Positions 35,020-44,135 of a stretch of 64,000 bases of DNA are shown one piece after another; position 1 is the first letter of the stretch; every line of letters begins with the position of its first letter. The position numbers and the translations under genes are program-made. Source of the stretch: Porphyromonadaceae bacterium UBA7141 (lineage in GTDB: Bacteria; Bacteroidota; Bacteroidia; Bacteroidales; Muribaculaceae); NCBI GenBank assembly GCA_002491945.1, contig DKWX01000050.1:10680-74679 (forward strand), written 5' to 3'. Under the pieces are notes generated by a model, which saw nothing but the letters and a program-made list of their open reading frames with translations, was not told where the DNA came from and did no database searches.

Positions 35020-35661
35020 ATGAACGATACAGCAAAAAAAGTAGCCGGCCAGTTGCTCGGCATAAAGGCAGTGTTCCTTCGTCCTGATGAACCCTTCACA
35101 TGGGCCAGCGGCATCAAAAGCCCCATCTACTGCGACAACCGTCTTATCCTCACTTCTCCTGCGGCCCGCGACATTGTGGAGCAGGCCATAGCTGATTCAG
35201 TAAAGAAATTCTATCCGGAAGCCGAGGTGCTGATGGGCACAAGCACCGCCGGGATCGCCCACGCCGCCATCGCCGCGCATCTTCTCGGTATGCCGATGGG
35301 ATACGTGCGTGGCAGCGCAAAGGACCACGGTCGCAACAACCGCATTGAGGGACGCCTCGAGAAAGGTCAGAAAGTCGTAGTGATCGAAGACCTTATCTCC
35401 ACCGGAGGCAGCTGCATCGATGTGGTCGAAGCCCTGCGCGAGGCCGGAGCCGAGGTGCTCGGAGTAGTCAGCATCTTCACCTACGGCATGAAGAAAGGTC
35501 TCGAACGCCTTGAAGCCGCAGGTGTGGAGAATCATTCCCTCTCCAACTTCGATACACTCGTCGAAGTGGCAGTGGAGCAGGGTTACATCCAGCCCTCCGA
35601 TGAAGTCCGCCTGAAGAAATTCATGGCTAATCCTTCAGATGAGTCATGGATGCAGAAGTAA
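35020..35661 (+). CDS. pyrE: Orotate phosphoribosyltransferase
   Basis: 213 residues from MNDTAKKVAGQLL, the family start; an upstream ATG at 34885 lies in the repeat and is rejected. Transfers ribose phosphate from PRPP to orotate. Shows FTWASGIKSPIYCDNR near 27-42, the PRPP loop VVVIEDLISTGGS near 117-129 and HGRNNRIEGRL near 102. Followed after 39 bases by pyrB in the same direction, so pyrE and pyrB form a transcript whose expression signals probably come from the repeat or the sequence just after it. Confidence 0.96.
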   Translation: MNDTAKKVAGQLLGIKAVFLRPDEPFTWASGIKSPIYCDNRLILTSPAARDIVEQAIADSVKKFYPEAEVLMGTSTAGIAHAAIAAHLLGMPMGYVRGSAKDHGRNNRIEGRLEKGQKVVVIEDLISTGGSCIDVVEALREAGAEVLGVVSIFTYGMKKGLERLEAAGVENHSLSNFDTLVEVAVEQGYIQPSDEVRLKKFMANPSDESWMQK

Positions 35662-35700
35662 TCTGTTGCAATCAACCCCCCAAGATACACACTGACTTTG

Positions 35701-36789
35701 ATGAAACATCTCATTGACCCCACAGATCTCACACGTCAGGAGACCGAAGAGATTATAGACCTTGCCCTTGACATTATCGCCAATCGCGAGAAATATTCTG
35801 AATCCTGCAAAGGGAAAAAGCTCGCCACTCTCTTTTATGAGCCTTCTACCCGCACGCGCCTCAGCTTTACGTCAGCAATGATGGAACTCGGAGGCAATGT
35901 GCTCGGATTCTCCGATGCGCAGAATACCTCCGTCAGCAAAGGTGAGACATGTGCCGACACCACCAAGGTAATCAACTGCTTTGCCGACATCATAGCCATG
36001 CGCCATTTCGAAGAAGGCGCGGCTCTCGTGTCGGCTCTCAACAGTCGTATCCCGGTGATTAATGCCGGCGACGGCTCGCACGCCCATCCCACCCAGACGC
36101 TGACCGACCTGCTTACCATCAAGCGGGAAATCGGGCGCTTCGACAATCTGACCATCGGATTCTGCGGTGACCTGAAATTCGGTCGCACCGTGCATTCTCT
36201 CATCAAGGCCCTTTCCCGCTACAGTGGTGTGAAGGTGGTGCTCATAGCTCCCGAACAGCTCCGTCTGCCCGACTATATGAAGAAGGAAGTATGTGAAGTC
36301 AATGGCATACCATACAAGGAGGTCAGCACGCTCGAAGAGGTGATGCCCGAACTTGATGTGCTCTATATGACCCGCGTGCAGAAGGAACGTTTCTTTGATG
36401 AAGACGAGTTCGACCGAGTGAAGGACTGCTTCATTCTCGATGCCGAGAAGCTCCGCGTCGCCAAACCGGAGATGCGCATTCTTCATCCGCTGCCGCGTGT
36501 GAATGAAATTTCAGTAGATGTCGATGCTGATCCGCGCGCTGCCTATTTCCGTCAGGTGGAAAACGGCAAATTCGTGCGAATGGCTCTGATACTCACACTG
36601 CTCCGCTGGGCCGGGCGTGATGACAAACAGAATCAGCTCATACCCGCGGATGCTGTGCGCAATCAGCACGTATGCCGCAATCCACGCTGCATCTCCAATA
36701 TGGAAGTCAATGTGGATTCAATCTTCCGCCCTGCCGCCGACCATCCCGGAGAGTGGCGTTGCGTATACTGTGAATCGAAAAGTAAGTAA
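35701..36789 (+). CDS. pyrB: Aspartate carbamoyltransferase fused to a PyrI-type zinc domain
   Basis: 362 residues. Committed step of UMP synthesis, condensing carbamoyl phosphate and aspartate. The first about 305 residues are a normal PyrB catalytic chain: STRTRLSF near 49-56, [11 protein letters not shown] near 128-138, HPLPRVNEI near 262-270 and a typical end [12 protein letters not shown] short linker then leads to a four-cysteine zinc domain: Cys325, Cys330, Cys354, Cys357, with CRNPRCISN. The spacing 5-24-3 equals that of E. coli PyrI Cys109, 114, 138, 141, and the CIS following matches. The N-terminal nucleotide-binding (allosteric) domain of PyrI is missing. ATG at 35701 is preferred to a TTG one codon earlier. 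It overlaps no gene; the next starts 4 bases later. Confidence 0.95.
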   Translation: MKHLIDPTDLTRQETEEIIDLALDIIANREKYSESCKGKKLATLFYEPSTRTRLSFTSAMMELGGNVLGFSDAQNTSVSKGETCADTTKVINCFADIIAMRHFEEGAALVSALNSRIPVINAGDGSHAHPTQTLTDLLTIKREIGRFDNLTIGFCGDLKFGRTVHSLIKALSRYSGVKVVLIAPEQLRLPDYMKKEVCEVNGIPYKEVSTLEEVMPELDVLYMTRVQKERFFDEDEFDRVKDCFILDAEKLRVAKPEMRILHPLPRVNEISVDVDADPRAAYFRQVENGKFVRMALILTLLRWAGRDDKQNQLIPADAVRNQHVCRNPRCISNMEVNVDSIFRPAADHPGEWRCVYCESKSK

Positions 36790-36793
36790 TAGG

Positions 36794-38242
36794 GTGTATA
36801 CAGTATTCCTTACCGGAGCAACCGGTGTGATGGGTATGGCGGGGCTGCGCGAACTGGCGCAGCTCCGCCATACATCCCCTGCCGGGTCACCTCGTATAGT
36901 GGTGCTGGCCCGCGATAGAGCAGTCAACCGCCGCAAACTGGCTTCATTCATCGCCGATGGGGTGGAGGTGATATGGGGCGATCTGATGAATCCCGAAGAT
37001 GTGGAGCGCGGAGTGGCTGACGCCGATGTGGTGCTACATGTCGGCGGGATGGTAAGCCCTCAGGCCGACTGGCAGCCGGAGCTTACCTATCGGGTCAATG
37101 TCACTGCCATGCGCCATGTCATCGACGCCGCACTGCGCCGACAGTCGAAAGGTAAGGAGGTGAAAGTGGTGTATATAGGATCTGTGTCGCAGTATGGCAA
37201 CCGCCCCGAAGGTGTACATTGGGGACGTACGGGTGATCCTGTATCGGTGGCCACTTACGACAGATACGCTCTCTCCAAATGCGAAGCCGAGCGTATGCTC
37301 GCCGAGTCCGGGCTGCGCCGTTGGGTATCGCTCCGCCAGACGGGTATCATGTATCCCCGCATATTGATGAACGGCAGTGATCCGATTGCCTTCCATGTCC
37401 CCCTGCGCGGCTGTCTTGAATGGGTTAGCGACACCGACAGCGGGCGTTTGCTCCGTGCCGTGGCCTCGCCGGAAGTGCCTGATTCATTCTGGTGCCGTTT
37501 CTATAATATAGGTGGAGGAGAGAGCTACCGGATGTCGAACTATGGTTTCGTGCAGCTCACACTCCGTGCTGTCGGGTGTCCTCCGGCAGAGAAGGTGTTT
37601 GGACGCAACTGGTTTGCTACTCGCAACTTCCACGGCATGTGGTATCTTGATTCTGACCTGCTGGAGTTCATACTCCATTTCCGCAGCGGCGAGACGATGC
37701 CCGACTTCGTGGCCGGAATCATCAGGCAGTTGCCGTGGTATTTCCGCCTCGCTCCGCTTGCACCGGCATGGGCGATACGCGCAGCCATGAAGCGTGTGGC
37801 CATGAAGCGTGTGCTCGGTCCACTCCGCTGGGTGTCGGATGCCGATTCCGACCGCCTCTTCGCCGCCTTTGGCGGCATGGATGCGTGGAAGGCAATTCCG
37901 GGCTGGCGGAAAGGGGAGGACTGGTCGCTTCCGACAGAAGGGCGGCCTCTCGACCACGGCTATGATGAAACACGTCCGCTCGCTGCCCTTACTACCGCAG
38001 ATCTTGACAGGGCTGCCCGTTTCCGAGGGGGGCGATGTCTGGCCACTGCCACAGGGTGCGTCGACCCTGATACAGCTGTGGAATGGGAATGTGCAGAGGG
38101 TCACCGGTTCATGATGCGCCCGCGCACCGTGCTGCTCGGCGGTCATTGGTGTCCGGAATGTCTGGCCATCATGTCGTCCGACCCCCACGCCCTCTACCGT
38201 CAGGCAACTGTCAACCCTTTCCTCTCACAGATAGTAAAATAA
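36794..38242 (+). CDS. NAD-dependent epimerase/dehydratase with C-terminal zinc-ribbon domain
   Basis: 482 residues from a GTG start (MYTVFLTGATGVMG). Extended SDR: TGATGVMG NAD-binding motif at 7-14, catalytic-type YIGSVSQYG near 148 and YALSKCEAERML near 178. The reading frame continues upstream to 36617 within pyrB, but no family start lies there. After the roughly 330-residue SDR body a helical region (RAAMKRVAMKRVLGPLRWVSD) precedes GRCLATATG, then WECAEGHRF and HWCPECL, the C..H and CxxC ligands of a small treble-clef or zinc-ribbon fold like those found in nuclease-associated proteins. Substrate unknown. Starting 4 bases after pyrB, it is probably co-transcribed with the pyr genes. Confidence 0.85.
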   Translation: MYTVFLTGATGVMGMAGLRELAQLRHTSPAGSPRIVVLARDRAVNRRKLASFIADGVEVIWGDLMNPEDVERGVADADVVLHVGGMVSPQADWQPELTYRVNVTAMRHVIDAALRRQSKGKEVKVVYIGSVSQYGNRPEGVHWGRTGDPVSVATYDRYALSKCEAERMLAESGLRRWVSLRQTGIMYPRILMNGSDPIAFHVPLRGCLEWVSDTDSGRLLRAVASPEVPDSFWCRFYNIGGGESYRMSNYGFVQLTLRAVGCPPAEKVFGRNWFATRNFHGMWYLDSDLLEFILHFRSGETMPDFVAGIIRQLPWYFRLAPLAPAWAIRAAMKRVAMKRVLGPLRWVSDADSDRLFAAFGGMDAWKAIPGWRKGEDWSLPTEGRPLDHGYDETRPLAALTTADLDRAARFRGGRCLATATGCVDPDTAVEWECAEGHRFMMRPRTVLLGGHWCPECLAIMSSDPHALYRQATVNPFLSQIVK

Positions 38243-38290
38243 ATTCGCTTCTCTCTCTCATTCTTCTCTCCTTAGGCGTAAATATATGAC

Positions 38291-38320
38291 GGCATCAGCG
38301 CGTTAAGACGCGCTGATGCC
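38291..38320. other. 13-bp perfect hairpin before luxS
   Basis: GGCATCAGCGCGT pairs with ACGCGCTGATGCC around a TAAG loop. It lies 49 bases after the upstream stop and 36 bases before luxS. Without a T-run it may be a Rho-type pause, a stability element or part of the luxS leader. Confidence 0.6.
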
Positions 38321-38355
38321 CATAAACCCTGTTTCCCCGCTCACAGTCACAAAAC

Positions 38356-38838
38356 ATGGAAAAAATACCAAGTTTCACAATCGACCATAACCGCCTTCAG
38401 CGCGGTATCTTCCTCTCCCGTCAGGATCGCACTTCTTCGGGCGACACTGTCAGCACATTCGATATCCGGATGACACTTCCCAACAGAGAGCCTGCTCTCT
38501 CCCCGCAGGCTCTCCATGCCATGGAGCATCTTGCCGCCACCTATCTCCGCAATGACCGGGAATGGAAGGACCGTATCATCTACTGGGGGCCGATGGGCTG
38601 CTGTACGGGCAATTATCTTCTGCTTTCCGGCGACTTCTGCAGCGAGGAGGTGCTTCCGCTGATGCGTCGCACTATGCAGTTCGTGGCCGAATTCGAGGGG
38701 AAAATTCCCGGTGCGACTCCGCGCGACTGCGGCAACTATAGTTACATGGATCTGCCTGCGGCACGCGCGGCAGCACGCCGCTATCTCACTGAGGTGCTTG
38801 ACGCCCCGACACCGGACAATCTTGTCTATCCCCACTAA
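38356..38838 (+). CDS. luxS: S-ribosylhomocysteine lyase (autoinducer-2 synthase)
   Basis: 160 residues. Converts S-ribosylhomocysteine to homocysteine and the AI-2 precursor DPD in the cytoplasm. The metal site is complete: His54 and His58 in HAMEH, Cys125 in RDCGNY; Glu57 and Cys83 (GPMGCCTGNYLL) are the catalytic residues. Length is normal. It follows a perfect hairpin and has no obvious partner (no pfs in the window), so it is probably transcribed alone. Confidence 0.96.
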   Translation: MEKIPSFTIDHNRLQRGIFLSRQDRTSSGDTVSTFDIRMTLPNREPALSPQALHAMEHLAATYLRNDREWKDRIIYWGPMGCCTGNYLLLSGDFCSEEVLPLMRRTMQFVAEFEGKIPGATPRDCGNYSYMDLPAARAAARRYLTEVLDAPTPDNLVYPH

Positions 38839-38990
38839 CTAAGACCTTCCCCGGCGATTCGCGCCAAGTCAAGTCAGCCGCAACTTTCGAGAATGGCTGC
38901 CTTCCAATCATGTTATTAAACATGCGAGGCGAACTCAACTATACTATCGGTGAAAGTGTTGAAATGACGTAACTAAACTTTCTCGATACT

Positions 38991-40292
38991 ATGAAGAATA
39001 CAACTCTTTGGGTTGCCCTGTTGATGATGGCCGGCTCTATGGGCATGACCGCAATGGCGCAGCAGCAACGTTCTCAGGAATTCAAGGATAAATACAAACT
39101 TAAAGAAGCTGTGGTGCTGAGCCGGCATAACATACGTTCTCCTCTGTCAGATTCCAAAAGTACACTCGGGCGTATGACTCCGCATGAATGGCACAAATGG
39201 AGTGCGGGCAAGAGTGAACTCACATCGCGCGGTGGTGCGCTGGAGACGATGATGGGGCAGTATTTCCGCAAATGGGCCGTAGATGCCGGGCTATTCCCCG
39301 AAAACTATGTGCCTACGGCCGACGACCTCAACGTAATCGCCAATTCGATGCAGCGTTGCATTGCTACGGCCCGCTACTTCACTTCCGGTTTCATGCCTGT
39401 CGGCAATGTGATGGTCGACCATCGTTTCACGCCTTCAAAGATGGACCCTCTCTTCAATCCACAGATAACGAAGGACTCTCCCGAATTCCAGAACGAAGCC
39501 AAAAAACAGATTGCCGCCATGGGTGGCAAGAACGGCATGGCCGGCATAAATGAGAAAATCAAGCCCGACTATACGCTGATGATGGAAGTGCTCGATGTGC
39601 AGAATTCACCGATGGCAAAGGAGAACGATCCGAAATTGGCGGGACTGACCAACTACGACACGGAAGTGGTGCTCGAAAAGTGGAAGGAACCTTATATGAA
39701 GGAGGGCTCTGCGCTCAAGGAACTCAACTCGGCCAGCGATGCTTTTATCTTGCAATATTATGAAGAACCCGATACGGTGGCTGCCGGATTCGGACATGCG
39801 CTGACCCGCGACCAATGGGCACAGCTGGCGCACGTAAAGGATACGTATCAGGACGCACTGTTTGCGGCTCCCATAGTGGCCACGAATGTATCGCATCCTC
39901 TGGTGCAGTATATCTACGATGAGCTGCGTTCGCCTGATCGGCGCTTTACATTCCTTGTGGGGCATGACAGCAACATCACCAGTGTCACCACTGCACTCGG
40001 AGTTGAAGAATACGAAGTGCCGGAGGCTATCGAAAAGAAGACGCCAATCGGTTGCAAGGTAGTAATCGAAAAGTTTGAAGGAGCCGACGGCAATGAATAC
40101 GCTGATGTGAATCTGGTGTATCAGTCTGTAGATCAGCTTCGCGACATGCAGCTGCTCGACCTTGACAATCCACCTATGATTTACCCCCTGAGTCTCAAGG
40201 GACTGCAGAAGAATGCCGATGGCCTATACCTTCTCTCAGATCTCGAACAGCGCTTCGAGGACACCCTCGCGGCCTACGAGGCCATCCCCTGA
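38991..40292 (+). CDS. agp: Periplasmic histidine acid phosphatase, Agp (glucose-1-phosphatase) type
   Basis: 433 residues with a signal peptide (hydrophobic 5-22, AMA-Q). Histidine phosphatase branch 2: the phosphohistidine loop is VVLSRHNIRSPL with Arg45 and His46, and the acid catalyst pair is in LVGHDSNITS. The RHN(I/L)R variant, FNPQITKDSPEF, DAFILQYYE, YQDALF and the VYQSVDQLRD sequence align with E. coli Agp rather than phytase AppA. Expected to remove phosphate from glucose-1-phosphate or other sugar phosphates in the periplasm. Ends in front of a strong bidirectional terminator. Confidence 0.92.
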   Translation: MKNTTLWVALLMMAGSMGMTAMAQQQRSQEFKDKYKLKEAVVLSRHNIRSPLSDSKSTLGRMTPHEWHKWSAGKSELTSRGGALETMMGQYFRKWAVDAGLFPENYVPTADDLNVIANSMQRCIATARYFTSGFMPVGNVMVDHRFTPSKMDPLFNPQITKDSPEFQNEAKKQIAAMGGKNGMAGINEKIKPDYTLMMEVLDVQNSPMAKENDPKLAGLTNYDTEVVLEKWKEPYMKEGSALKELNSASDAFILQYYEEPDTVAAGFGHALTRDQWAQLAHVKDTYQDALFAAPIVATNVSHPLVQYIYDELRSPDRRFTFLVGHDSNITSVTTALGVEEYEVPEAIEKKTPIGCKVVIEKFEGADGNEYADVNLVYQSVDQLRDMQLLDLDNPPMIYPLSLKGLQKNADGLYLLSDLEQRFEDTLAAYEAIP

Positions 40293-40364
40293 CCATCCTT
40301 GGCCGGGGCTCAGTTTAAGCGTATAGAGTCAGGTATTTCTGCGGCTACGCCCGAAAAAAGCACG

Positions 40365-40416
40365 TCCGAAAAAAACCGACTTGATATTTGATTATCAAGT
40401 CGGTTTTTTTTCGGAC
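40365..40416. terminator. Bidirectional intrinsic terminator between agp and the propeller protein gene
   Basis: ACCGACTTGAT at 40375-40385 pairs with ATCAAGTCGGT at 40394-40404. The stem is flanked by A-run on the left and T-run on the right and can extend to GTCCG/CGGAC, giving one of the longest inverted repeats of the window (about 22 pairs with one extra base). It serves both convergent genes. Confidence 0.93.
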
Positions 40417-40424
40417 TGATATGC

Positions 40425-43400
40425 TTAGCGTACTGTAATCTTGCGGCCACCTATGATGTAGATGCCTGCAGGAAGGGTATTTATGTCGGCATGTGTGGCG
40501 CCTGTCAGGATGCGGATACCCTGGAGGTTGTAGACGTCAAAACGTGATGCATCGGCCTGAAGAATCGCCGTGCCTGTCGAGATGCCCGATAGAATCACAG
40601 CTGTGGATTTCCCTTGGAAATCAGCCGTCAGTTCAAGCTCATATTCACCTCCGTCAGATGCGTTTACCTCGAATACTCCCGCAGCATCGGCAGGAGTCAC
40701 TTCGGCCGAGCCGATCAGCGTACGGGCCGTGTAGCGGATCAGATTCGGATTGCCCGTAGAAAGGGTAGTGGCAGAGGCCACATCCAGTGTAAACGAAGCC
40801 TCATCCGTCGGCAAAGTCAGACGCAGCGCGTCAATCTCAGGTGCGGCGAAATCCGGATAGAGGACCATTGCCGGGAACCAATACCCATTCTCCATGATGT
40901 GTCGGCGGATAATCTCGCCTGTTGACGGCTCAGCCTCAAAGATACAGTTGCGGCTGAAATGCACACCGTATCCGGCTTCCACTGCTGTAAGCATGATATT
41001 GCCGCTGGCGGGATCCACACTCACACCCTCGCCGTAAAGCACCCAGTTGGCACTTTCACCATCGGCAGTGCCTGGAAGTGTGATGAATGTCTCTGTGAAG
41101 GTGTCATTGTCGAAGTCATACTTGGCCACGGTGCGCGGACCTTGCGGTTCATCTTCCATAGCTTTCTGAGTCACATAATAAACGGCATTGCACGTCTTGT
41201 CGGCTGCAATCGGGGCCTTCTTCCATGTATTCCATACGTTGGCAATCTTCACCTTATCGCCATCGATGTCAATCAGTTTCTCAATCGAAAGGGTGGAGGG
41301 GGAAATCTTCACAAACTCATTAGCCTCGTTGCGTGTGGCTGCATACAGGCTACCGTCGGGGGTGACGGCAAGCGCCTCGGTCAGTTCGGCAGGTATATTC
41401 ACCACATCATCCGTGACGGGGTCGATGGCATCCACACCCGATGACTGGCGCACAGCAAACACCCGATCGCCGTAGCGCAGCATTTCGCCGTTGCTGTCAA
41501 ACGAAGTATACTGGTCGGTCCCCTCCACTACCGAGAGGATCTCGAGTCGGTCGAGGTCGATGGCATAGATGTGGTCGCGTGTGCTGAGATACCCCTTGTG
41601 GCGGTCCCATGCGCAGAAGGCACGGGGTTGGGTTCTGTCGTCGGGAAGCTGATGTATCCCGCCGACATAATGCAGAGATGCAGCATCAAGCACTGTCAGT
41701 ATGCCGCCATCGCCAGGTGCATCACCTTCGGGCTGCTTGCTGACGATGTATATTTGGTCGGCAAAGCATTCGCCATACTGTGATGTTATGCCGAGGTGAT
41801 TGTCGGGATTGTTGCGCAGGTAGGCATCGTAGATCCAGTAGCCTTCGGAGGCGAGGAAATTAAGCGAACCCGTATCGTGGCCGAACCAACCCTCGTTGAG
41901 AATCAGTATACCTTTTGTGTAGTCGGTATCGGCCGAGGATTTGATTCGCAGCGCTGAGCTGATTGCCGGCACGCAATCCATAAGACCGTCGCGGTCGATG
42001 GTGCCGACATATCCTGCAGGTATGGTGAAGACATACTCTCCATCGGGGATTGTGCGGCCATCGCGGTTGACGAATATCACGTAATTGCCGCTGAGGCGTA
42101 CTTCCAGCGGATATGCGTCGCCTGATGCGGATGTCAGCATGGGTGAGCCTGCAGTCGTGTCAAGACTGACTCCTTTCAGATTATCACCGGCAAACTCCAG
42201 AGTGATATCCTTGAAGAATTCCACCGTCGAGCCATCGGCCGGGGTGATGGCATATGCGAATGTCTCAGCCTCGCGCACCACGAGGGTGTGGCTGATGGGT
42301 GCGGGATTGAAGATTCGTTCACCCTTGCCGTTAAGTCCATATAGGTAGTGGGCCGGCACGGTCAGAGTCCACACGCCGGGAGTGGCTACGGCATCCGTAT
42401 CAGCCGGGATAAACGAAACCGAGCCGTCGGCATTATCAATAATGGGAGTCGCCACATAATCGGTAGTGCCGTTGCTGAAGCATGGGAGTCCGGCTGCATC
42501 ATCATTCACTTGTATGGCGTTGATGCTGTGGCCGGGGCGGAGCGTCACCGGGATGAATCCGGCCGCTACGGCTCCGTCTGCGGGGTCGAAAGTGCAGGTG
42601 AAGTTGATGAGCGGGTCGACGGTATATGATAGCTTGAACGCGGGGTTGACGATGTCGGTGCCGGAGGCTGTCAGTACTCCCTCCGGGAATGTGACGGTGT
42701 AGGCGCCGGCGGTGGTGAAGGTGCATGCCTGGTTGACTGTCGTAGCCCCTTCGGGAGCGAAGGAGAATGTGAGCGTGTCATACCCTTGGCCTCCTATGGC
42801 GGCGTTGAAACCGTAATACGTATCCCCCTCTGGAGTAAGCACGGTGACGCTCCCTATGTCGCCGACAGGATAGCTGAGTCCGTCGGGGAGGGCAGGGAAT
42901 CGCAGAGAGATCTCGGTCAGTTCGCCGATGGTCGTTCCCCCGGCGGGAGAGGCCTCGATGCCGCTGAATTCGAGCGGAGCGGCCGGTTGGATTATGTATT
43001 CGCAGGAGATGTGGCTGTTGCCGATTGAGGTGTAGTCCTTGACAAACATATCGTCAGGGATGTCAAGTATATATGTGCCCGGAGCGGTGACGGTCACTTT
43101 TTCAGAGGAACCCGGTGCCACAAACGCCAGTCCGACTGTCGAGTCCATGTCAAACGATTGCTTGACTGCGGTGTAGCTGATTTCGGGATTATCCTTGTCG
43201 ATAAGTGTGATGGCGCTGAATGAGCCTGAGCCGAACAGGTCGTTCTTAAACCAGTCCAGGCCTCCTGATTCCGGGAACGAGATTGTGACTGTGCTGATTT
43301 CCTCCACTTGACCGGGGGAAGGCGTAAGCGTATATTCAGTCATCGGGGTTTTGACGGATGAGCTGACGGTGAAATCCTGATTGATTTCGGCATTCGGTAT

Positions 43401-43778
43401 GCCTGAGCTAATTGCCGTTATTGCTCCGGCCGGGATGTGGAGGGTGTAGATGCCATCGGTGGTGACCGTGGCCGGAGTGGAATCCCCCTTATATCCGAAT
43501 TCGAGGGTGAGGCGTGCGTAGTCGGTAATGGGGTCGGGCAGCGCATAGAGCGTATCGGTGCTGCCACGGCGTGTGAGGGTGATGCCCGACACATCCACGT
43601 GGCCAGAGATGCCCCAGTTGGCTTCCATGAATTGCATGGTGATTTTTGTCAGAGTCTGCTGCGTTTCATCCGGATCGGGAGTCCATCGGATGTCTGACAG
43701 TGCGTCGGCGGCGTATGCCATCCCCGGAAGGAGGGCTGCCAAGGCAAGCGTGGCTGCGGCGGTTGTAGCTGTTCTCAT
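40425..43778 (-). CDS. Large secreted beta-propeller protein under cobalamin riboswitch control, BtuG-like
   Basis: 1117 residues with a signal peptide (MRTATTAAATLALAALLPGMAYA, type I; no lipobox). Residues about 27-615 hold five Ig-like beta-sandwich units of about 115-120 residues, each opening with a strand and P-x-x-G pattern (RWTPDPDE, TLTPSPGQ, IEASPAGG, TFDPADGA, AITPADGS). From about 618 a propeller of the DUF5074 type follows (GILILNEGWFGHDTGSLNFL, YLSTRDHIYAIDL, LAVTPDGSLYAATRN). The last 40 residues, VYNLQGIRILTG...LPAGIYIIGGRKITVR, resemble type-9 sorting or surface-attachment tails. A cobalamin riboswitch upstream and relatedness to B12-binding propellers suggest capture of cobalamins at the cell surface; this is inference. 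Confidence 0.8.
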   Translation of the reverse strand: MRTATTAAATLALAALLPGMAYAADALSDIRWTPDPDETQQTLTKITMQFMEANWGISGHVDVSGITLTRRGSTDTLYALPDPITDYARLTLEFGYKGDSTPATVTTDGIYTLHIPAGAITAISSGIPNAEINQDFTVSSSVKTPMTEYTLTPSPGQVEEISTVTISFPESGGLDWFKNDLFGSGSFSAITLIDKDNPEISYTAVKQSFDMDSTVGLAFVAPGSSEKVTVTAPGTYILDIPDDMFVKDYTSIGNSHISCEYIIQPAAPLEFSGIEASPAGGTTIGELTEISLRFPALPDGLSYPVGDIGSVTVLTPEGDTYYGFNAAIGGQGYDTLTFSFAPEGATTVNQACTFTTAGAYTVTFPEGVLTASGTDIVNPAFKLSYTVDPLINFTCTFDPADGAVAAGFIPVTLRPGHSINAIQVNDDAAGLPCFSNGTTDYVATPIIDNADGSVSFIPADTDAVATPGVWTLTVPAHYLYGLNGKGERIFNPAPISHTLVVREAETFAYAITPADGSTVEFFKDITLEFAGDNLKGVSLDTTAGSPMLTSASGDAYPLEVRLSGNYVIFVNRDGRTIPDGEYVFTIPAGYVGTIDRDGLMDCVPAISSALRIKSSADTDYTKGILILNEGWFGHDTGSLNFLASEGYWIYDAYLRNNPDNHLGITSQYGECFADQIYIVSKQPEGDAPGDGGILTVLDAASLHYVGGIHQLPDDRTQPRAFCAWDRHKGYLSTRDHIYAIDLDRLEILSVVEGTDQYTSFDSNGEMLRYGDRVFAVRQSSGVDAIDPVTDDVVNIPAELTEALAVTPDGSLYAATRNEANEFVKISPSTLSIEKLIDIDGDKVKIANVWNTWKKAPIAADKTCNAVYYVTQKAMEDEPQGPRTVAKYDFDNDTFTETFITLPGTADGESANWVLYGEGVSVDPASGNIMLTAVEAGYGVHFSRNCIFEAEPSTGEIIRRHIMENGYWFPAMVLYPDFAAPEIDALRLTLPTDEASFTLDVASATTLSTGNPNLIRYTARTLIGSAEVTPADAAGVFEVNASDGGEYELELTADFQGKSTAVILSGISTGTAILQADASRFDVYNLQGIRILTGATHADINTLPAGIYIIGGRKITVR

Positions 43779-44135
43779 TTCTGATGTCTGTTAGTTATGG
43801 GTTATTGATTGTACTCGCAATGACTCGCCGGCGGCAAGATGCACTTGCTTATGCCTGCGAATGCCAATAACTTACAGACTTGCTGCGCGCCCGTACGCTC
43901 AGTGTCCGTACGGGGCAGACGCTCGTATCATGTATTGCAGATACGTCGGTATATGGATACGCGCATATGCATGCGTGCCCATGCATAACGGATATACATG
44001 AGTACACATACACACATACCTCAATCACGCGTGGGAGTGGCGGATGGTGTGCCTCGTGCCCCATATTCCCGCGCGCATCGTGATGCGCCACAACAGTTGC
44101 CTCTACTATGTGCTCTGTAAGTTTTGGCAATGTCG
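43779..44135 (-). other. Long spacer between riboswitch and propeller gene
   Basis: About 357 bases of leader with no credible gene. It contains a perfect 8-bp hairpin (CCCGTACG/CGTACGGG, 43890-43914), a near-palindrome around 44069-44085 (GCGCATC/GATGCGC), and two strictly alternating purine-pyrimidine tracts at 43957-43978 and 44002-44019. An open frame (43849-44166) overlapping the riboswitch end is His- and Cys-rich but starts inside the conserved RNA, so it is not called. Confidence 0.5.
43852..43862. repeat. Orphan end fragment of the interspersed repeat
   Basis: CACTTGCTTAT, the arm tip of the repeat, within the long leader of the propeller gene. No other element sequence is attached. 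Confidence 0.4.

Noticed and set aside
36617..36793. N-terminal extension of the epimerase into pyrB
   Set aside because: The extra 59 codons overlap the PyrB zinc domain in another frame and have no family similarity; GTG at 36794 gives a normal Rossmann start.
40425..43778. SusD- or TonB-linked polysaccharide locus
   Set aside because: No SusC/SusD pair or glycoside hydrolase nearby; the riboswitch points to cobalamin instead.
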